A DNA stretch of 64,000 nt from Pseudomonas bharatica CSV86 (GCF_000319305.2 NZ_AMWJ02000001.1:2023001-2087000); one strand, 5' to 3'. Counted from the first letter of the stretch, positions 1 through 9,604 are shown. The notes: a model not told the origin generated them from the sequence alone. Made by a program: numbers and translations.

Positions 1-791
1 ACAGGTGCAGGTCTTCGGCGCGGATCACCTGGTCGCGGCACAGCAGCAGGGTGTGGTGGATGACGTTTTCCAGCTCGCGGATGTTGCCGGGCCAGTCGTA
101 GCTTGCCAGGCGCTGGCGGGCTTCTTCGCTGAGGCTGACTTCGGCGTAGCCGAGGCGCCGGCTGTATTCGGCGATGAAGTGCCGGGCCAGCGGCAGGATG
201 TCCCCGGCCGTTCGCGCAGCGGGTGCAGTTGCAGGCTGACCACGTTCAGGCGGTAGTACAGGTCTTCGCGGAAGTGCCCGGCGTTGATGGCCTTCTCCAG
301 TTGCACGTTGGTCGCCGCCAGCACCCGCACATTGATCGGGATGCTCTTGCGCGAGCCCAGGCGCACCACTTCGCGCTCCTGCAGTACGCGCAGCAGCTTG
401 ACCTGGATCGGTATCGGCAGGTCACCGATTTCGTCGAGGAACAGGGTCCCGCCGTCGGCTTCCTCGAACCAGCCGGCCTTGGCGGCCAGGGCGCCGGTGA
501 AGGCACCTTTCTCATGGCCGAACAGCTCGGCTTCCACCAGCGACTCGGCAAAGGCGCCGCAGTTGACCGCCACGAACGGCCCGTTGCGCCGGCCACTGAG
601 GTTATGGATATGCCGCGCCACCAGTTCCTTGCCGGTCCCGGTTGCGCCGATGATCAGCACGCTCGCCTCGCTGGGCGCGACCTGTTGCAGGTGGGCCAGC
701 AGCGCTTGCGAGCGCGGGTCTTCGAAGACCTGCGCGGTAGCGCGGATCGAGGTGGCCAGGGTCGGGGACGGGGCAGGGTCAGCAGTTGCAT
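1..791 (-). CDS. sfnR: Sigma-54-dependent activator SfnR (partial, two apparent frameshifts)
   Basis: Enhancer-binding activator that works with RpoN; in Pseudomonas SfnR switches on dimethylsulfone monooxygenase genes under sulfate limitation. The AAA+ domain is visible: a Walker A-like GATGTGKE (GETGTGKE is usual), the sigma-54 contact loop GAFTGA, Walker [11 protein letters not shown], and an arginine-rich PLRERPG segment. There is no N-terminal receiver domain, as is normal for SfnR. The start at 791 (MQLLTLP) has AAGG seven bases upstream and lies 9 bases after the sfnC stop. Two single-base deletions break the frame, in the G/C runs at 770-773 and 202-205; adding one base at each restores SPTLATS and [10 protein letters not shown]. 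The restored frame stays open to base 1, so the DNA-binding C-terminus lies outside. The family is clear; the symbol rests on similarity plus the sfnECR order. Confidence 0.85.
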
Positions 792-800
792 GGGCGGGCC

Positions 801-1985
801 TTATGAGTAGAAGGTCGGAGTCGGGCGCGTACCGTTGAGCGCCCATTCGCCGAGCTCGTGGACGCGGTAGTCCACCGGGTCGTGCAGGGTCTGGGTGCGC
901 AGGTTGCGCCAGTGCCGGTCGAACCGCAGCGAGGCGTGGGTGGCACGGGCGCCGGTGACCTCGAACAGGCGATTGCAGATGTCCAGGCCGTGGCGGGTCG
1001 CGGCGACCTTGGCGGTACCGATGGCCAGGGCCAGTTGTCCGCGCTCTTCGGCGCCGAGGGCGGTACCCTTGGCCCAGGCCTGGTCGAGCAGGTCGGCGGC
1101 ACGGCCGATCAGCAGGCGCACGCTTTCCAGGCCGACCCAGAACTCACCGTAGTGGCGCAGCACATGAGGGTCTTCGCCGCTGTGGCGGGCGCTGGAGCGG
1201 AACCACGGACGGCTTTCGTTGAGGGTGTACTGGCGCGCTTCGGCGAAGGCGCCTTCGGTGATGCCGAGGAACAGGTTGGCGAAGTGCAACTGGGCGATGA
1301 GCGGACGCAGGCAGGCGAACGGCGTGCTCAGCGGACCGGGATCGAGGAGCAGCTCGCCGTGTTCGATGCGCACCCGCTCGAAGGTAGCGCTGCCGCTGTC
1401 GGTCTGGCGCTGGCCGATATTGTCCCAGTCGCCGTGCAGGGTGATACCGCTGCGCGCACTCGGTACGGCGGCGATCAACAGCTTGCCGCCGGCGCTTTCA
1501 TCCACTGCCGAGGCAATGAGCATTTCCGAATCGCTGGCGCCGGAGCAGAAGCTCTTCCTGCCGGAAAACTCCACCCAGCCATCGAAGCGCTTGACTACGG
1601 TGCGTGTGTCCAGCGGGTTCAGGGCATTGCCCCAGAACCAGTGCTTGCGCGCGGTCTGTTCGAACCAGGGCTCCCACTGCTCGGGGCGGGAAAACAGGCG
1701 CACGGTGGCCAGCATCAGGTGCTGGAAACCGAAGACGTGGGCGATGGAGCTATCGACCCGGGCGAATTCGCGGGTCACTTCCAGGGTTTCGCTCCAGCTG
1801 GCGCCAAGGCCGCCGTACTGGGTCGGAATGACCAGGCCGAGCAGGCCGCTGGCGCGCAGGGCATCGCGTTCGGCTTTCGGCGTGCCGCCGCGGGCGTCGC
1901 GTTCGACGGCGGTGGCGGCAAATCCGGCAGCCAGCTCACGGGCGATTTGCAGTGGGGTTTGCAGGGTAGGCGAAGGCAGGGTCAT
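801..1985 (-). CDS. sfnC: SfnC, acyl-CoA dehydrogenase-like flavin monooxygenase
   Basis: 394-residue protein of the acyl-CoA dehydrogenase / DszC-SfnB fold. Family members take FMNH2 from a partner reductase to oxygenate small organosulfur compounds. Visible features are an N-terminal helical segment with [15 protein letters not shown], a middle beta domain with the [15 protein letters not shown] stretch that contacts flavin in this fold, and a C-terminal helical bundle containing [14 protein letters not shown]. Two ATGs lie six bases apart; I chose 1985 (MTLPSP) because GAGG then has normal spacing, whereas for 1991 it would be adjacent. It sits 9 bases after sfnE and 9 before sfnR, so the three form one operon matching sfnECR of P. 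putida. The exact substrate cannot be read from sequence. Confidence 0.85.
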   Translation of the reverse strand: MTLPSPTLQTPLQIARELAAGFAATAVERDARGGTPKAERDALRASGLLGLVIPTQYGGLGASWSETLEVTREFARVDSSIAHVFGFQHLMLATVRLFSRPEQWEPWFEQTARKHWFWGNALNPLDTRTVVKRFDGWVEFSGRKSFCSGASDSEMLIASAVDESAGGKLLIAAVPSARSGITLHGDWDNIGQRQTDSGSATFERVRIEHGELLLDPGPLSTPFACLRPLIAQLHFANLFLGITEGAFAEARQYTLNESRPWFRSSARHSGEDPHVLRHYGEFWVGLESVRLLIGRAADLLDQAWAKGTALGAEERGQLALAIGTAKVAATRHGLDICNRLFEVTGARATHASLRFDRHWRNLRTQTLHDPVDYRVHELGEWALNGTRPTPTFYS

Positions 1986-1994
1986 GGGCATGCC

Positions 1995-2561
1995 TCAAGC
2001 GATCTTGCGGGGTGCACTGTCGATCACCCCGCCAAGCACGGCGGCGGCGCGTTCCGCAGCCAGGGCGATGCGTGCCTGCAAGGCCGGGCTGGTGATCCGG
2101 TAATCGTCGAAATCGGCTTGCGAGGCGTAGACACCGATCGGCAGGGTCAGGGCCTGGAAGAAACTGAAGAGCGGGCGCAGTTGATGATCGATGACCAGCG
2201 CGTGGCGTTCGCTGCCGCCGGTAGCGGCGAGCAGCACCGGGGTGTCGATCAGGGCATCCTGGCCGATCAGGTCGAACAGGTGCTTGAACTGGCCCGGGTA
2301 CGAGCCGCGATACACCGGGGCGGCGACGATCAGCAGGTCGGCCTGTTCGATGGCCAACAGCTGTGCCTCGACGTCGGCGGGCAATTCGCTGCGTGACAGT
2401 GCGCCGCCGACGGGGCGGGCGATGTCACCCAGTTCGATGACCTGCACGTTGAAGTCCAGATGCTGGCCGAGCGCGCCGATCAGGGCCTCGGTCAGGACCA
2501 GGGTGCGCGATGGGCGCCAGGCCCCACCGGAAACGGCGACGATGTTGAATGCGGTGTTCAT
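1995..2561 (-). CDS. sfnE: SfnE/MsuE-type NAD(P)H-dependent FMN reductase
   Basis: 188-residue flavodoxin-fold FMN reductase that supplies reduced FMN to two-component sulfone and sulfonate monooxygenases. The N-terminal strand-loop VAVSGGAWRPSRT is the FMN-phosphate loop, and PVYRGSYPGQFKHLFDL plus AATGGSERHALVIDHQLRPL are hallmark segments of the MsuE family. The start at 2561 (MNTAFN) has AAGGA at good spacing; an upstream in-frame ATG would only add a basic, unconserved extension. It is the first gene of the sfnE-sfnC-sfnR operon. P. aeruginosa also carries its msu/sfn sulfur genes beside a type VI cluster, so the adjacency here may be old. SfnE and MsuE are hard to tell apart by sequence alone. 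Confidence 0.85.
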   Translation of the reverse strand: MNTAFNIVAVSGGAWRPSRTLVLTEALIGALGQHLDFNVQVIELGDIARPVGGALSRSELPADVEAQLLAIEQADLLIVAAPVYRGSYPGQFKHLFDLIGQDALIDTPVLLAATGGSERHALVIDHQLRPLFSFFQALTLPIGVYASQADFDDYRITSPALQARIALAAERAAAVLGGVIDSAPRKIA

Positions 2562-2904
2562 TGATTCGGATTCCTTGGCGCTGTGGTTTGCCTGGAACGC
2601 AGCAAGAGCCGTTCCAGTTTCCATAAGCCTTATGAATCAATGGGTTGCATTGGTATCGCGGCTACCCGAGGTGTTGGCACGGAAGGCAACTGTTGCCCAG
2701 GTGTTGCTGGGTGAACAGTTGCCCGGCGAACAGTGGCCGGGTGAACAGGTTTTAGAGAAGTTTTTATATGCAGTCCAATTATCAATAAAGCTAGATAAAT
2801 AACTGGAAGAAATATGCCGCTGATGGGGACTGATCTGGAGAAGGAAATGTCATGGGAATGGGGTAGAGTCTGACACTTCGATTCCCACGGATTGGAGCTT
2901 GCTG
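2562..2904. promoter_or_regulatory. Divergent intergenic region sfnE / DUF4280 gene
   Basis: 343 bases between two divergent genes. Bases 2765-2815 are AT-rich against a GC-rich background, the likely core promoter zone. Bases 2698-2751 hold three spaced copies of a GGTGAACAG-like unit (GGTGAACAG, GGCGAACAG, GGTGAACAG), which could be operator half-sites or slippage. I cannot assign a CysB site by eye. Confidence 0.35.
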
Positions 2905-3297
2905 ATGTCCTGCCCCCAGGTCTGCACCGGCGCCTTGCTGCAATGCAGCTTCGGTGCTGCGCCTTGCGCACTGAATGTCCTGCCGGTCAACCGGGTGATG
3001 GTCGGTGGGGTGCCGGCGGCGAACATCATGGACCATATCCCGCTGGTCAATATCCCCACCTTCGGCATGTGCACGAGCATGGCCAACCCGATGGTCGCCG
3101 CCGCTACCGCCGCCGCCCTCGGGGTGCTGACGCCGATGCCGTGCATCCCGGCCACCGCCTCGCCATGGATTCCCGGCGCGCCCACGGTGTTGCTGGGCAA
3201 TATGCCGGCGCTGGATGCCAACAGCATGCTGATGTGCAACTGGGCCGGGGTGATCAAGATCAACTTCGCCGGCCAGGTCCAGACCCTGATTCCTTGA
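2905..3297 (+). CDS. DUF4280 PAAR-like type VI tip protein
   Basis: 130-residue PAAR-like protein of the DUF4280 family, expected to cap the VgrG spike of a type VI machine. The motif CTGALLQCSFG at the N-terminus, then NVLPVNRVMVGG, ANIMDH, the central MVAAATAAALGVLTPMPC and the PWIPGAPTVLLGNMPAL segment are typical. Many Cys and His residues are present, as in metal-binding PAAR tips. I chose the ATG at 2905 because GGAG lies seven bases upstream. There is no C-terminal extension, so no fused toxin. The gene faces the MORN-repeat gene tail to tail, with a REP palindrome between them. The role is inferred from family and location next to vgrG. Confidence 0.8.
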   Translation: MSCPQVCTGALLQCSFGAAPCALNVLPVNRVMVGGVPAANIMDHIPLVNIPTFGMCTSMANPMVAAATAAALGVLTPMPCIPATASPWIPGAPTVLLGNMPALDANSMLMCNWAGVIKINFAGQVQTLIP

Positions 3298-3301
3298 GTT
3301 G

Positions 3302-3386
3302 CCTTGAGGGCCTAATCGCTGGCAAGCCAGCTCCCACAGCTCAAATCCCTGTGGGAGCTGGCTTGCCAGCGATTACGCCCTCAAGG
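3302..3386. repeat. REP pair forming a large inverted repeat
   Basis: Two REP units in opposite orientation (about 3302-3339 and 3349-3386) with arms of about 38 bases and a 9-base spacer; the match runs from CCTTGAGGGC to GCCCTCAAGG with minor mismatches. It lies between two convergent genes and could stop transcription from both sides. Confidence 0.9.
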
Positions 3387-3405
3387 TCAAAGCAGATCCC
3401 GGACC

Positions 3406-3948
3406 TTATTCCGCCCCATTGGTCCACCACCACTTCAACCGCGAAACCGGTTTCCCCGCCGCATTCAGCGGCCGGCCATCCTCGGCATATTTCTGCCCCG
3501 GATCCAGCGCCTGGCCATTGAGGTACTGGGCCCTCATCGCCAGCTTGCCGTTGGGGTGATACCGCTGCTGCAACCCCTCGCGTACACCATTGCTGTACAG
3601 CTCGCGCTCGGCCACGGTGCCGTCGGGAAAGTAGCTGACCGCCTCGCCATGCAGCAGTCCGCGGCGGTAGCTGGCTGAACGCAGCAACTGGCCGTCCTCG
3701 CCGTAGAAACTAGCCACGCCTTCCAGTTTGTCGTTGCTGAACGGCAACCGTGCCGAGACCCGGCCATTGGCATGGAAGGTCTGGCTGACCCCGTGCAGCA
3801 CCCCGCCGGCATAGTTGAGGCTGGCCTGGGGCCGGGCGTTTTCCTCGATGCGCAGGGGGCCATCGAGGTCACCCTCGAGCAGTCGCCCGGTAAGCCGCGA
3901 GTCGCCGCGTTCAAGCTGGAAAGCATCACCCCTGGCGGTATTCTTCAA
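3406..3948 (-). CDS. MORN-variant repeat protein coupled to vgrG
   Basis: 180-residue protein made of MORN-variant (YwqK-like) repeats: LHGVSQTFHANGRV, LEGVASFYGEDGQL, LHGEAVSYFPDGTV and REGLQQRYHPNGKL, each following the G-x-x-x-x-Y/F-x-x-[ND]-G pattern. There is no signal peptide or membrane segment. It begins with TTG at 3948, overlapping the vgrG stop as TTGA, so translation is probably coupled. Related repeat proteins often sit beside type VI and contact-dependent toxin genes as immunity or accessory proteins, but no toxin is visible here. A VgrG-associated adaptor or immunity role is inference only. The C-terminus ends in KWWWTNGAE. Confidence 0.7.
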   Translation of the reverse strand: MKNTARGDAFQLERGDSRLTGRLLEGDLDGPLRIEENARPQASLNYAGGVLHGVSQTFHANGRVSARLPFSNDKLEGVASFYGEDGQLLRSASYRRGLLHGEAVSYFPDGTVAERELYSNGVREGLQQRYHPNGKLAMRAQYLNGQALDPGQKYAEDGRPLNAAGKPVSRLKWWWTNGAE

Positions 3949-5950
3949 TTGATCTTCACCAGTCCGCCCTTGATCGTCAGCATGCCGCCGCCGTCCACGG
4001 TCTGTTCAGCGCCACCCTTGTTGGTCAGGCTGACGCCGGCGTCGTTGGTCAGGGTCGTGCCGGCCTTGTTCTCCAGCGAGGTGCCGGCCTGGTTGGCGAA
4101 GGAGGTACCGGCCTTCTGCGCGATCGACGTACTGGCCTGCACCGCCAGGTCGGCGCCGCTCTTGATGCTGAAGCTGGCACCGCTTTGCAGGGTGATGGAT
4201 CCGCTGACCTTGATGCTCAGGTCGCCATCGATGGTCAGGCTGTAGTTGCCGCTGACCTTGTCGGTGTAGTTGCCGCCGGTCTGGTGGGTCTGGTCGCCGC
4301 CGACGGTGACGGTGCGGCTGTCCTTGACGTCGAGGCTGTCGCTGCCGGTCTGGATCGCCACCGTACGCTTGCCCTTTTCCAGGGTGATGGTTTCATCGCC
4401 TTCCTTGATCGTGCGGGTCCGGGCGTTCTTCACCGTCTGGGTTTCGTCGTGGCCGATGTCCACGGTGACATCGTTGAGCACCTTGGTGTTGAAGTCCTTC
4501 TGTGCCTGGAGGAACACTTCCTCGCTGTCCTTCTTGTCGTCGAAGCGCAGGGCGTTGAAGCCGCCGCCGCCCTTCGACGAGTTGGTCATGATGCCCGACT
4601 GGGTCTGGTTTTCCGGCAGGGGCCAGGGCGGAGTGTTGTCGCCGTTGTACACGCAGCCGCTGACCAGGGGGCGGTCCGGGTCGCCATCGATGAAGGTAAC
4701 GATCACTTCCTGGCCGACCCTGGGCACGAACTGCATGCCGAAGGCCTGGCCGGTCCAGGGCAGGACCACGCGGACCCAGCACGAACTGCTTTCGTCGCCC
4801 TTGCCGTCGCGGTCCCAGGGAAACTGGATCTTGATCCGGCCATGTTGGTCGGTCCAGATTTCCTCGCTGGCCTTGCCGACCACCCTGGCGGTCTGGGTAT
4901 GCATGCGCGGCTTGGGCGTGACCCGGGGCGGGCGGTAGGCGGTGGCCTTGGGGATAGCCTCGAAGCGGTTGCGGTAATGCTGGTGATCGACGTCGTGGGT
5001 GACCGAGGTCACTACCCAGTCGCTGTTCAGGGCTTCGTCGTCATGGCCGCTGAGGGAGAAGTAATGGCCGGGCACCAGCCAGCGGCAGTCGCTTTCGCCG
5101 ATGAAGCGCTGCTCCTGGCTGCGCAGGCCGTCGACCCGTTGCTTGGTCAGGGCATCGCCGCGGGCCTTTTCGATGTAGCCGCCGGGGTGTTCGTAAAGGT
5201 TCAGCGGCCCGGCCTTGGCTTCGGCCTGGCTGTACAGCTCGGTGGTGGGTGTGGCGAAGGTGTAGTCGCTTGCCGAATAGACCCCGGCGACCGCCTGCAT
5301 CACCAGTTGCCCAGAACGGATGCCGTGCAGCTCGCGCACCCCATGCCCTGGCCCAGGTACTGGATGGCCGGGCCGTTGGGGATGGCCGGGAAGGCGTCGT
5401 TGTTGTCGGCCAGCACCAGCGTATGCACGCCAGCCTCGTGGGTGAAGAACCAGAAGATGCCGTCTTCCTCGAGCAACCGCGAGACGAAGGCGAAGTCGCT
5501 TTCGCCGTATTGCACGCAGTATTCCCTGGCCGTGTAGCTGCCGTTCAGGGACAGCTTGTAGTCGCTGAAGCCGTGGGCATCGAAGATCTGGCTGGCGATG
5601 TCCGCCGTGGTCAGGTTCTGGAATACCCGGTTGTTGCTTGCGAGGTTGAGCCACCACAGCCAGGGCCGCAGCAGCAACTGGTAGCGGTCGGCGCTGGCAT
5701 CGGCGGGCATCTGGCGGATCTCGGCCACCAGGCCGTCCAGCGGGCGCATGTGCTCATCGTTGTGCAGGGTGACGGTGACATGGCTGGCCACCGCATCGGC
5801 CAGGGCCAGCGCCGCATCCGAGTGCCCGCGCAGCATCTGCATGCCCAGGCCATTGAGCAGCTCGGTGCCGCTCAGCGCCTCGGGATAGAGATCGGGGAGG
5901 GCACTGGCGCTGAGGGAGAGGCTGGTGGTGCTGTCGGTGGCGCGGGGCAT
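3945..5950 (-). CDS. vgrG: VgrG spike protein (one apparent frameshift)
   Basis: Trimeric spike at the tip of the Hcp tube, pierces the target cell. The N-terminal gp27-like part starts at 5950 (MPRATDSTTS) and includes YGESDFAFVSRLLEEDGIFWFF. The gp5-like OB fold follows with WTDQHGRIKIQFPWDRDG and WVRVVLPWTGQAFGMQFVPRVGQEV. The C-terminus is a repetitive beta-helix ending in GGLVKIN. A single-base deletion in the CCCC run at 5339-5342 splits the frame; adding one base gives GQGMGVRELHG and a protein of about 668 residues. No effector domain follows the spike. It is the last core gene of the leftward type VI operon, 67 bases after clpV, and its stop overlaps the start of the MORN-repeat gene. 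Confidence 0.93.
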
Positions 5951-6017
5951 CTAGGGCTCTCGGGATGGATCGGGCAAAACTGTGACTGTACACGGTCATG
6001 GCAGGCTCACGGCGCTT

Positions 6018-8576
6018 TTACTCAAGTGCCCACTCCGCCAGTTTTCCGGTGACCTGCTTCATAAGCACATTTTCGATATCCCGCGCTCCGGCGCCGCTGC
6101 ATTTACCGAGTACCGCCTTGACGATGCCGCGGTCGAAGTCGAACTGCTTGCCGGTGGCGGCCTTGTAGCGTTCGCGCAGTTTCTCCAGCTTGGCCAGGAC
6201 GATACCTTCCAGCGTGGCCTCGTCCAGCGGGTGGTAGGGCACCACGGTCATCCGCGCCAGGAACGCCGGGCGGAAGGCCTGCAACAGCACCTTGTGCAGG
6301 CGCTCGTTGAACGCGTCCCCGTCCAGGTCGGCCTTCGCCGTGTCGAGGATCAGTTCGGCACCGACGTTGCTGGTGGCAAGCATCACGGTGTTCTTGAAAT
6401 CGACGATCAGGCCGCTGCCATCTTCCATGACGCCCTTGTCGAAGACGTTGTAGAAGGCTTCCAGCACATCCGGGTGGGCCTTTTCGATCTCGTCCAGCAG
6501 CACCACCGAATAGGGTTTGCGCCGCACCGCTTCGGTGAGCACGCCGCCGCTGCCGTAGCCGACATAGCCGGGCGGGGCGCCCTTGAGCTGGCTGACGGTG
6601 TGGGCTTCCTGGTACTCCGACAGGTTGATGCTGATCAGGTTGCGCTCGCCACCGTACAGGGCGTCGGCCAGGGCGTAGGCGGTCTCGGTCTTGCCCACGC
6701 CGGTGGGGCCGGGCAGGAGGAACACGCCGACCGGTTTCTGTGGGTCGGTCAGGCCGGCACGGTAGGCCTGCAGGCGCTGGGCGATGGTATCCAGCGCGGC
6801 TTTCTGGCCCATCACCCGCTGGCCCATGCGCTGGCCGAGGGTACGCACGGCATGGGCTTCGTCGGCGAGCATCTTGCCCACCGGGATACCGGTCCAGCCG
6901 GCGATCACCGCAGCGACGATCTTCGAGTCGACCTGCTCGGGTACCAGCGGATCATCCTGGCGAATGGCATCCAGGCCCGCCTCGAGCCGCAGCAGTTCGG
7001 CGGCCAGGTAATCGATGCGGCTGTCGGTGTCGGGATCGCGGCGCTCACCGTCGGCGTCGGCCTTCTCGCTCAGCGCCAGCAGCTCGCGGCGGGTTTCGAG
7101 CAATTCGCGCACGGCTTCGCGCTCTTCGCTCCAGCGGCTTTCCAGCTCGCGCATGGCGTCCTGGTTGAGGGTCAGCTCGATTTCCAGGGTGGTGATGCGG
7201 TCGCGGTGATCCTGGCCGGTGGCCTGCTCGCGACGCAGGCGTTGCAGCTCTTCATCGAGGCTGTGCTGGCGGTGGCGCAGGTTTTCCAGGGGCGGCGGCA
7301 CGTCGTGCTGGCCGAGGGCAACCCGGGCGCAAGCGGTGTCGAGGATGCTGATGGCCTTGTCCGGCAGCTGGCGCCCGGAAATGTAGCGGTGCGACAGCTT
7401 CACCGCGTCCTGGATGGCGCTGTCCAGCACCAGCACGCCGTGGTGCTGCTCCAGCCTGGCGGCGATGCCACGCAGCATCTGCACGCAGGTGGCCTCGCTC
7501 GGTTCTTCCACCTGGACCAGCTGGAAGCGTCGGGCCAGGGCCGGGTCCTTCTCGAAGTATTTCTTGTATTCCTGCCAGGTGGTCGCGGCCAGGGTACGCA
7601 GCTCGCCCCGGGCCAGGGCCGGCTTGAGCAGGTTGGCCGCATCGCTGCCACCTTCGGCGCCGCCGGCGCCGATCAGGGTATGGGCCTCGTCGATGAACAT
7701 GATGGTCGGGCTGGGCGAGCTGCGCACGGCGTCTATCACGCCCTTGAGGCGCTGCTCGAATTCGCCCTTGACCCCGGCCCCGGCCTGCAGCAGGCCGAGG
7801 TCGAGTACCCGCAGGCAAACGTCCTGCAGGGCCGGTGGTACGTCGCCGGCGGCGATGCGCAGCGCCAGGCCTTCGACCAGCGCGGTCTTGCCCACGCCCG
7901 GCGCACCGACCAGGATCGGGTTGTTCTGCCGGCGACGCAGGAGGATGTCGATGCATTGGCGGATCTCGCCTTCGCGACCGATGATCGGGTCGATACGGCC
8001 GGCCCTGGCGTCGGCGGTGAGGTCCTGGGTGTATTGCTCGAGGATCGGATCTTCGCTGCTGTTCGCCGCGCCCTTGCCGCGCTTGGACGGCGCTGGCTCG
8101 GCCGGTTGCTCGCGGGAGCTGCGGGTCAGTTCCTGGAACCGTGCGCGCAGGCCGTCCAGCGGGATGGCCAGCAGGCCGGCGGCGCTGTTGAGCAATTGGC
8201 TGCGCAACGCCTCGCGTTCAAGCAGGGTCAGCAGCAGTTGCCCTGAGCGGATACGCTGCCCGCCGCCGCGAATACTGGCCTGGAGCACGGTTTCCTTGAG
8301 CAGGTCGATGGTCTGCGCCGACAGCGATGGCGTGCGGGTATTGCCCGACTTGAACAGCTCCAGGGCCCGGTTGATCTGCTCGGCCAGCGCGTCGCGCTCG
8401 ACCTTGAAGGGCGGCAGCAGGCAGGCCAGGTCACCGCCCTGGATTTCCAGCAGTTCGAGGAGAAAGTGCTCCACCTCGACGAAATGATGGCCGCGCTGCA
8501 GGCAGCGCTGGGCCGCGCGCTCCAGGGCGTCGCGGGTATCCGGGTTCAAACAGGCGATCAGGCTGCCGAGTTCCAT
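6018..8576 (-). CDS. clpV: ClpV/TssH, type VI sheath-recycling AAA+ ATPase
   Basis: 852-residue Clp/Hsp100 ATPase that disassembles contracted TssB-TssC sheaths in the cytoplasm. The N-terminal domain (MELGSLIACLNPDTRDALE, repeated Clp-N helices) is followed by AAA-1 with Walker A GAPGVGKTAL and Walker B IMFIDEAHTL, a coiled-coil middle domain rich in E/R/L, and AAA-2 with GPTGVGKTET and VVLLDEIEKAHPDVL. The start at 8576 lies two bases after the tssG stop with GGGAG upstream; the frame is open further upstream but that part is only the shadow of tssG. The C-terminus ends in KLAEWALE. No frameshift is seen. Confidence 0.95.
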   Translation of the reverse strand: MELGSLIACLNPDTRDALERAAQRCLQRGHHFVEVEHFLLELLEIQGGDLACLLPPFKVERDALAEQINRALELFKSGNTRTPSLSAQTIDLLKETVLQASIRGGGQRIRSGQLLLTLLEREALRSQLLNSAAGLLAIPLDGLRARFQELTRSSREQPAEPAPSKRGKGAANSSEDPILEQYTQDLTADARAGRIDPIIGREGEIRQCIDILLRRRQNNPILVGAPGVGKTALVEGLALRIAAGDVPPALQDVCLRVLDLGLLQAGAGVKGEFEQRLKGVIDAVRSSPSPTIMFIDEAHTLIGAGGAEGGSDAANLLKPALARGELRTLAATTWQEYKKYFEKDPALARRFQLVQVEEPSEATCVQMLRGIAARLEQHHGVLVLDSAIQDAVKLSHRYISGRQLPDKAISILDTACARVALGQHDVPPPLENLRHRQHSLDEELQRLRREQATGQDHRDRITTLEIELTLNQDAMRELESRWSEEREAVRELLETRRELLALSEKADADGERRDPDTDSRIDYLAAELLRLEAGLDAIRQDDPLVPEQVDSKIVAAVIAGWTGIPVGKMLADEAHAVRTLGQRMGQRVMGQKAALDTIAQRLQAYRAGLTDPQKPVGVFLLPGPTGVGKTETAYALADALYGGERNLISINLSEYQEAHTVSQLKGAPPGYVGYGSGGVLTEAVRRKPYSVVLLDEIEKAHPDVLEAFYNVFDKGVMEDGSGLIVDFKNTVMLATSNVGAELILDTAKADLDGDAFNERLHKVLLQAFRPAFLARMTVVPYHPLDEATLEGIVLAKLEKLRERYKAATGKQFDFDRGIVKAVLGKCSGAGARDIENVLMKQVTGKLAEWALE

Positions 8577-8578
8577 GT

Positions 8579-9604
8579 TCACTCCCTGTCGGGTTGGCGC
8601 AAGCGGGTTTCGATGCGCTGGAGCTGATCCGGATCCGCGCGGCGGCGGACACCGTTGTTCCAGTTCAACCGGGTATCGTGCTGGCGGCCCAGGTGGAGCA
8701 CGGGCGCACCCTTGATTTCGAGGACCAGCCTGCAGTCCAGGTCGGGACCGAAATACAGCGCGGCGAGGTCGGCCAACTGCCCGTGTACGTCGGCGCCGGG
8801 CAGCAATGAGTCGGCCTGGGCCTGGCTGAGCGGGCTGAACGTCAGGGTAATGCCGGCGTGCTCGTCCCAGATGTGCTTGCCGGCGATCGCCGTGCGCCCA
8901 AGGCTCAGGTTGCGCCGGCCACGGCCAAGCACGCTGCGGCTGCCGGGCGGTATTTCGCACCAGGCGCCGGTGTAGGGGGCGATGCTCAGCGGTAGGCCGA
9001 AATGATGGCGGACGATGGACACGAAGCCGGCCAGCGAGCGCCGTCCGCCGGCAAGCAGGGCGGTGCGCGCCAGCAGCACGGCGTCCGGCAGGCCCTGGCG
9101 CTCGTGCAGGCCTTGGGGCAGCAGGCCGCTCAAGGCACGCAGTTGCCGATGCACCGGGCTGGCCTCGGGCCTGGCGAAACCGAAGGCGATGCGATGCTTG
9201 CGCAGGGCGCGGTAGAGCAGGCTGAGCAGGCGATGCTGGAACAGGTCGAGAAATTCCGCCGGGGCATGGTCGCGGGCCACGGCACGCTGTTGCAGCCATT
9301 CCTGGAAGGCGTAGGGCAGCGGGCCGTCTGCACCGCCGAGGCCGAACACCGGGGTGCTCAGGATCGGCCGCGGATCCGTCGTGTCATGGCTGAGCTTTTC
9401 CACCTGTGCCACGGCAAACACCGGGGTCAGCGGGCCACGCAGGCGCACCGCTTCGTTCTGCGGGACGCTGCCGCAGCCGAGGGAGGTGGCCTTGCGGTTC
9501 TCGTGTTCGAGGATCAGCAGGGCCTGGAGCAGCTCGAAACCTTGCGGGCGCTCGCGCAGTGTCTGGCTCAGAGGCTCAGGGGCATGCCGGCTTGCGGGCT
9601 CCAT
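8579..9604 (-). CDS. tssG: TssG type VI baseplate protein
   Basis: 341-residue baseplate wedge subunit that acts with TssE, TssF and TssK in the cytoplasm. Family signatures are FELLQALLILE near the start, VRLRGPLTPVFAVAQV, the central LPYAFQEWLQQR and EFLDLFQHRLLSLLYRALRKHR, and SLGRTAIAGKHIWDEHAGITLTF toward the end. The start at 9604 overlaps the tssF end by 37 bases, and the stop abuts clpV, so the baseplate genes are translationally coupled. Length matches the family. Confidence 0.93.
   Translation of the reverse strand: MEPASRHAPEPLSQTLRERPQGFELLQALLILEHENRKATSLGCGSVPQNEAVRLRGPLTPVFAVAQVEKLSHDTTDPRPILSTPVFGLGGADGPLPYAFQEWLQQRAVARDHAPAEFLDLFQHRLLSLLYRALRKHRIAFGFARPEASPVHRQLRALSGLLPQGLHERQGLPDAVLLARTALLAGGRRSLAGFVSIVRHHFGLPLSIAPYTGAWCEIPPGSRSVLGRGRRNLSLGRTAIAGKHIWDEHAGITLTFSPLSQAQADSLLPGADVHGQLADLAALYFGPDLDCRLVLEIKGAPVLHLGRQHDTRLNWNNGVRRRADPDQLQRIETRLRQPDRE

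Noticed and set aside
1..791. Type VI sigma-54 activator (Sfa-like) reading of the first gene
   Set aside because: The sequence and its place in sfnE-sfnC-sfnR fit SfnR better; it also lacks the N-terminal sensory domain expected of Sfa-type activators.
858..2396. 512-codon open frame on the plus strand
   Set aside because: It mirrors sfnC and sfnE on the other strand; composition is Gly/Ala/Gln-rich with no recognisable domain, as expected for antisense of GC-rich genes.
5299..5657. Alternative vgrG start near 5657
   Set aside because: The first 100 or so residues in that frame are Arg/Gly/His-rich nonsense; the real N-terminus lies in the other frame and joins through a one-base deletion at 5339-5342.
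5982..8246. 754-codon open frame on the plus strand
   Set aside because: Antisense shadow of clpV; no ribosome site and no domain.
8577..9299. Longer ClpV starting at 9299
   Set aside because: The extra 240 residues are Arg/Pro/Ala-rich shadow of tssG; the family start is at 8576.
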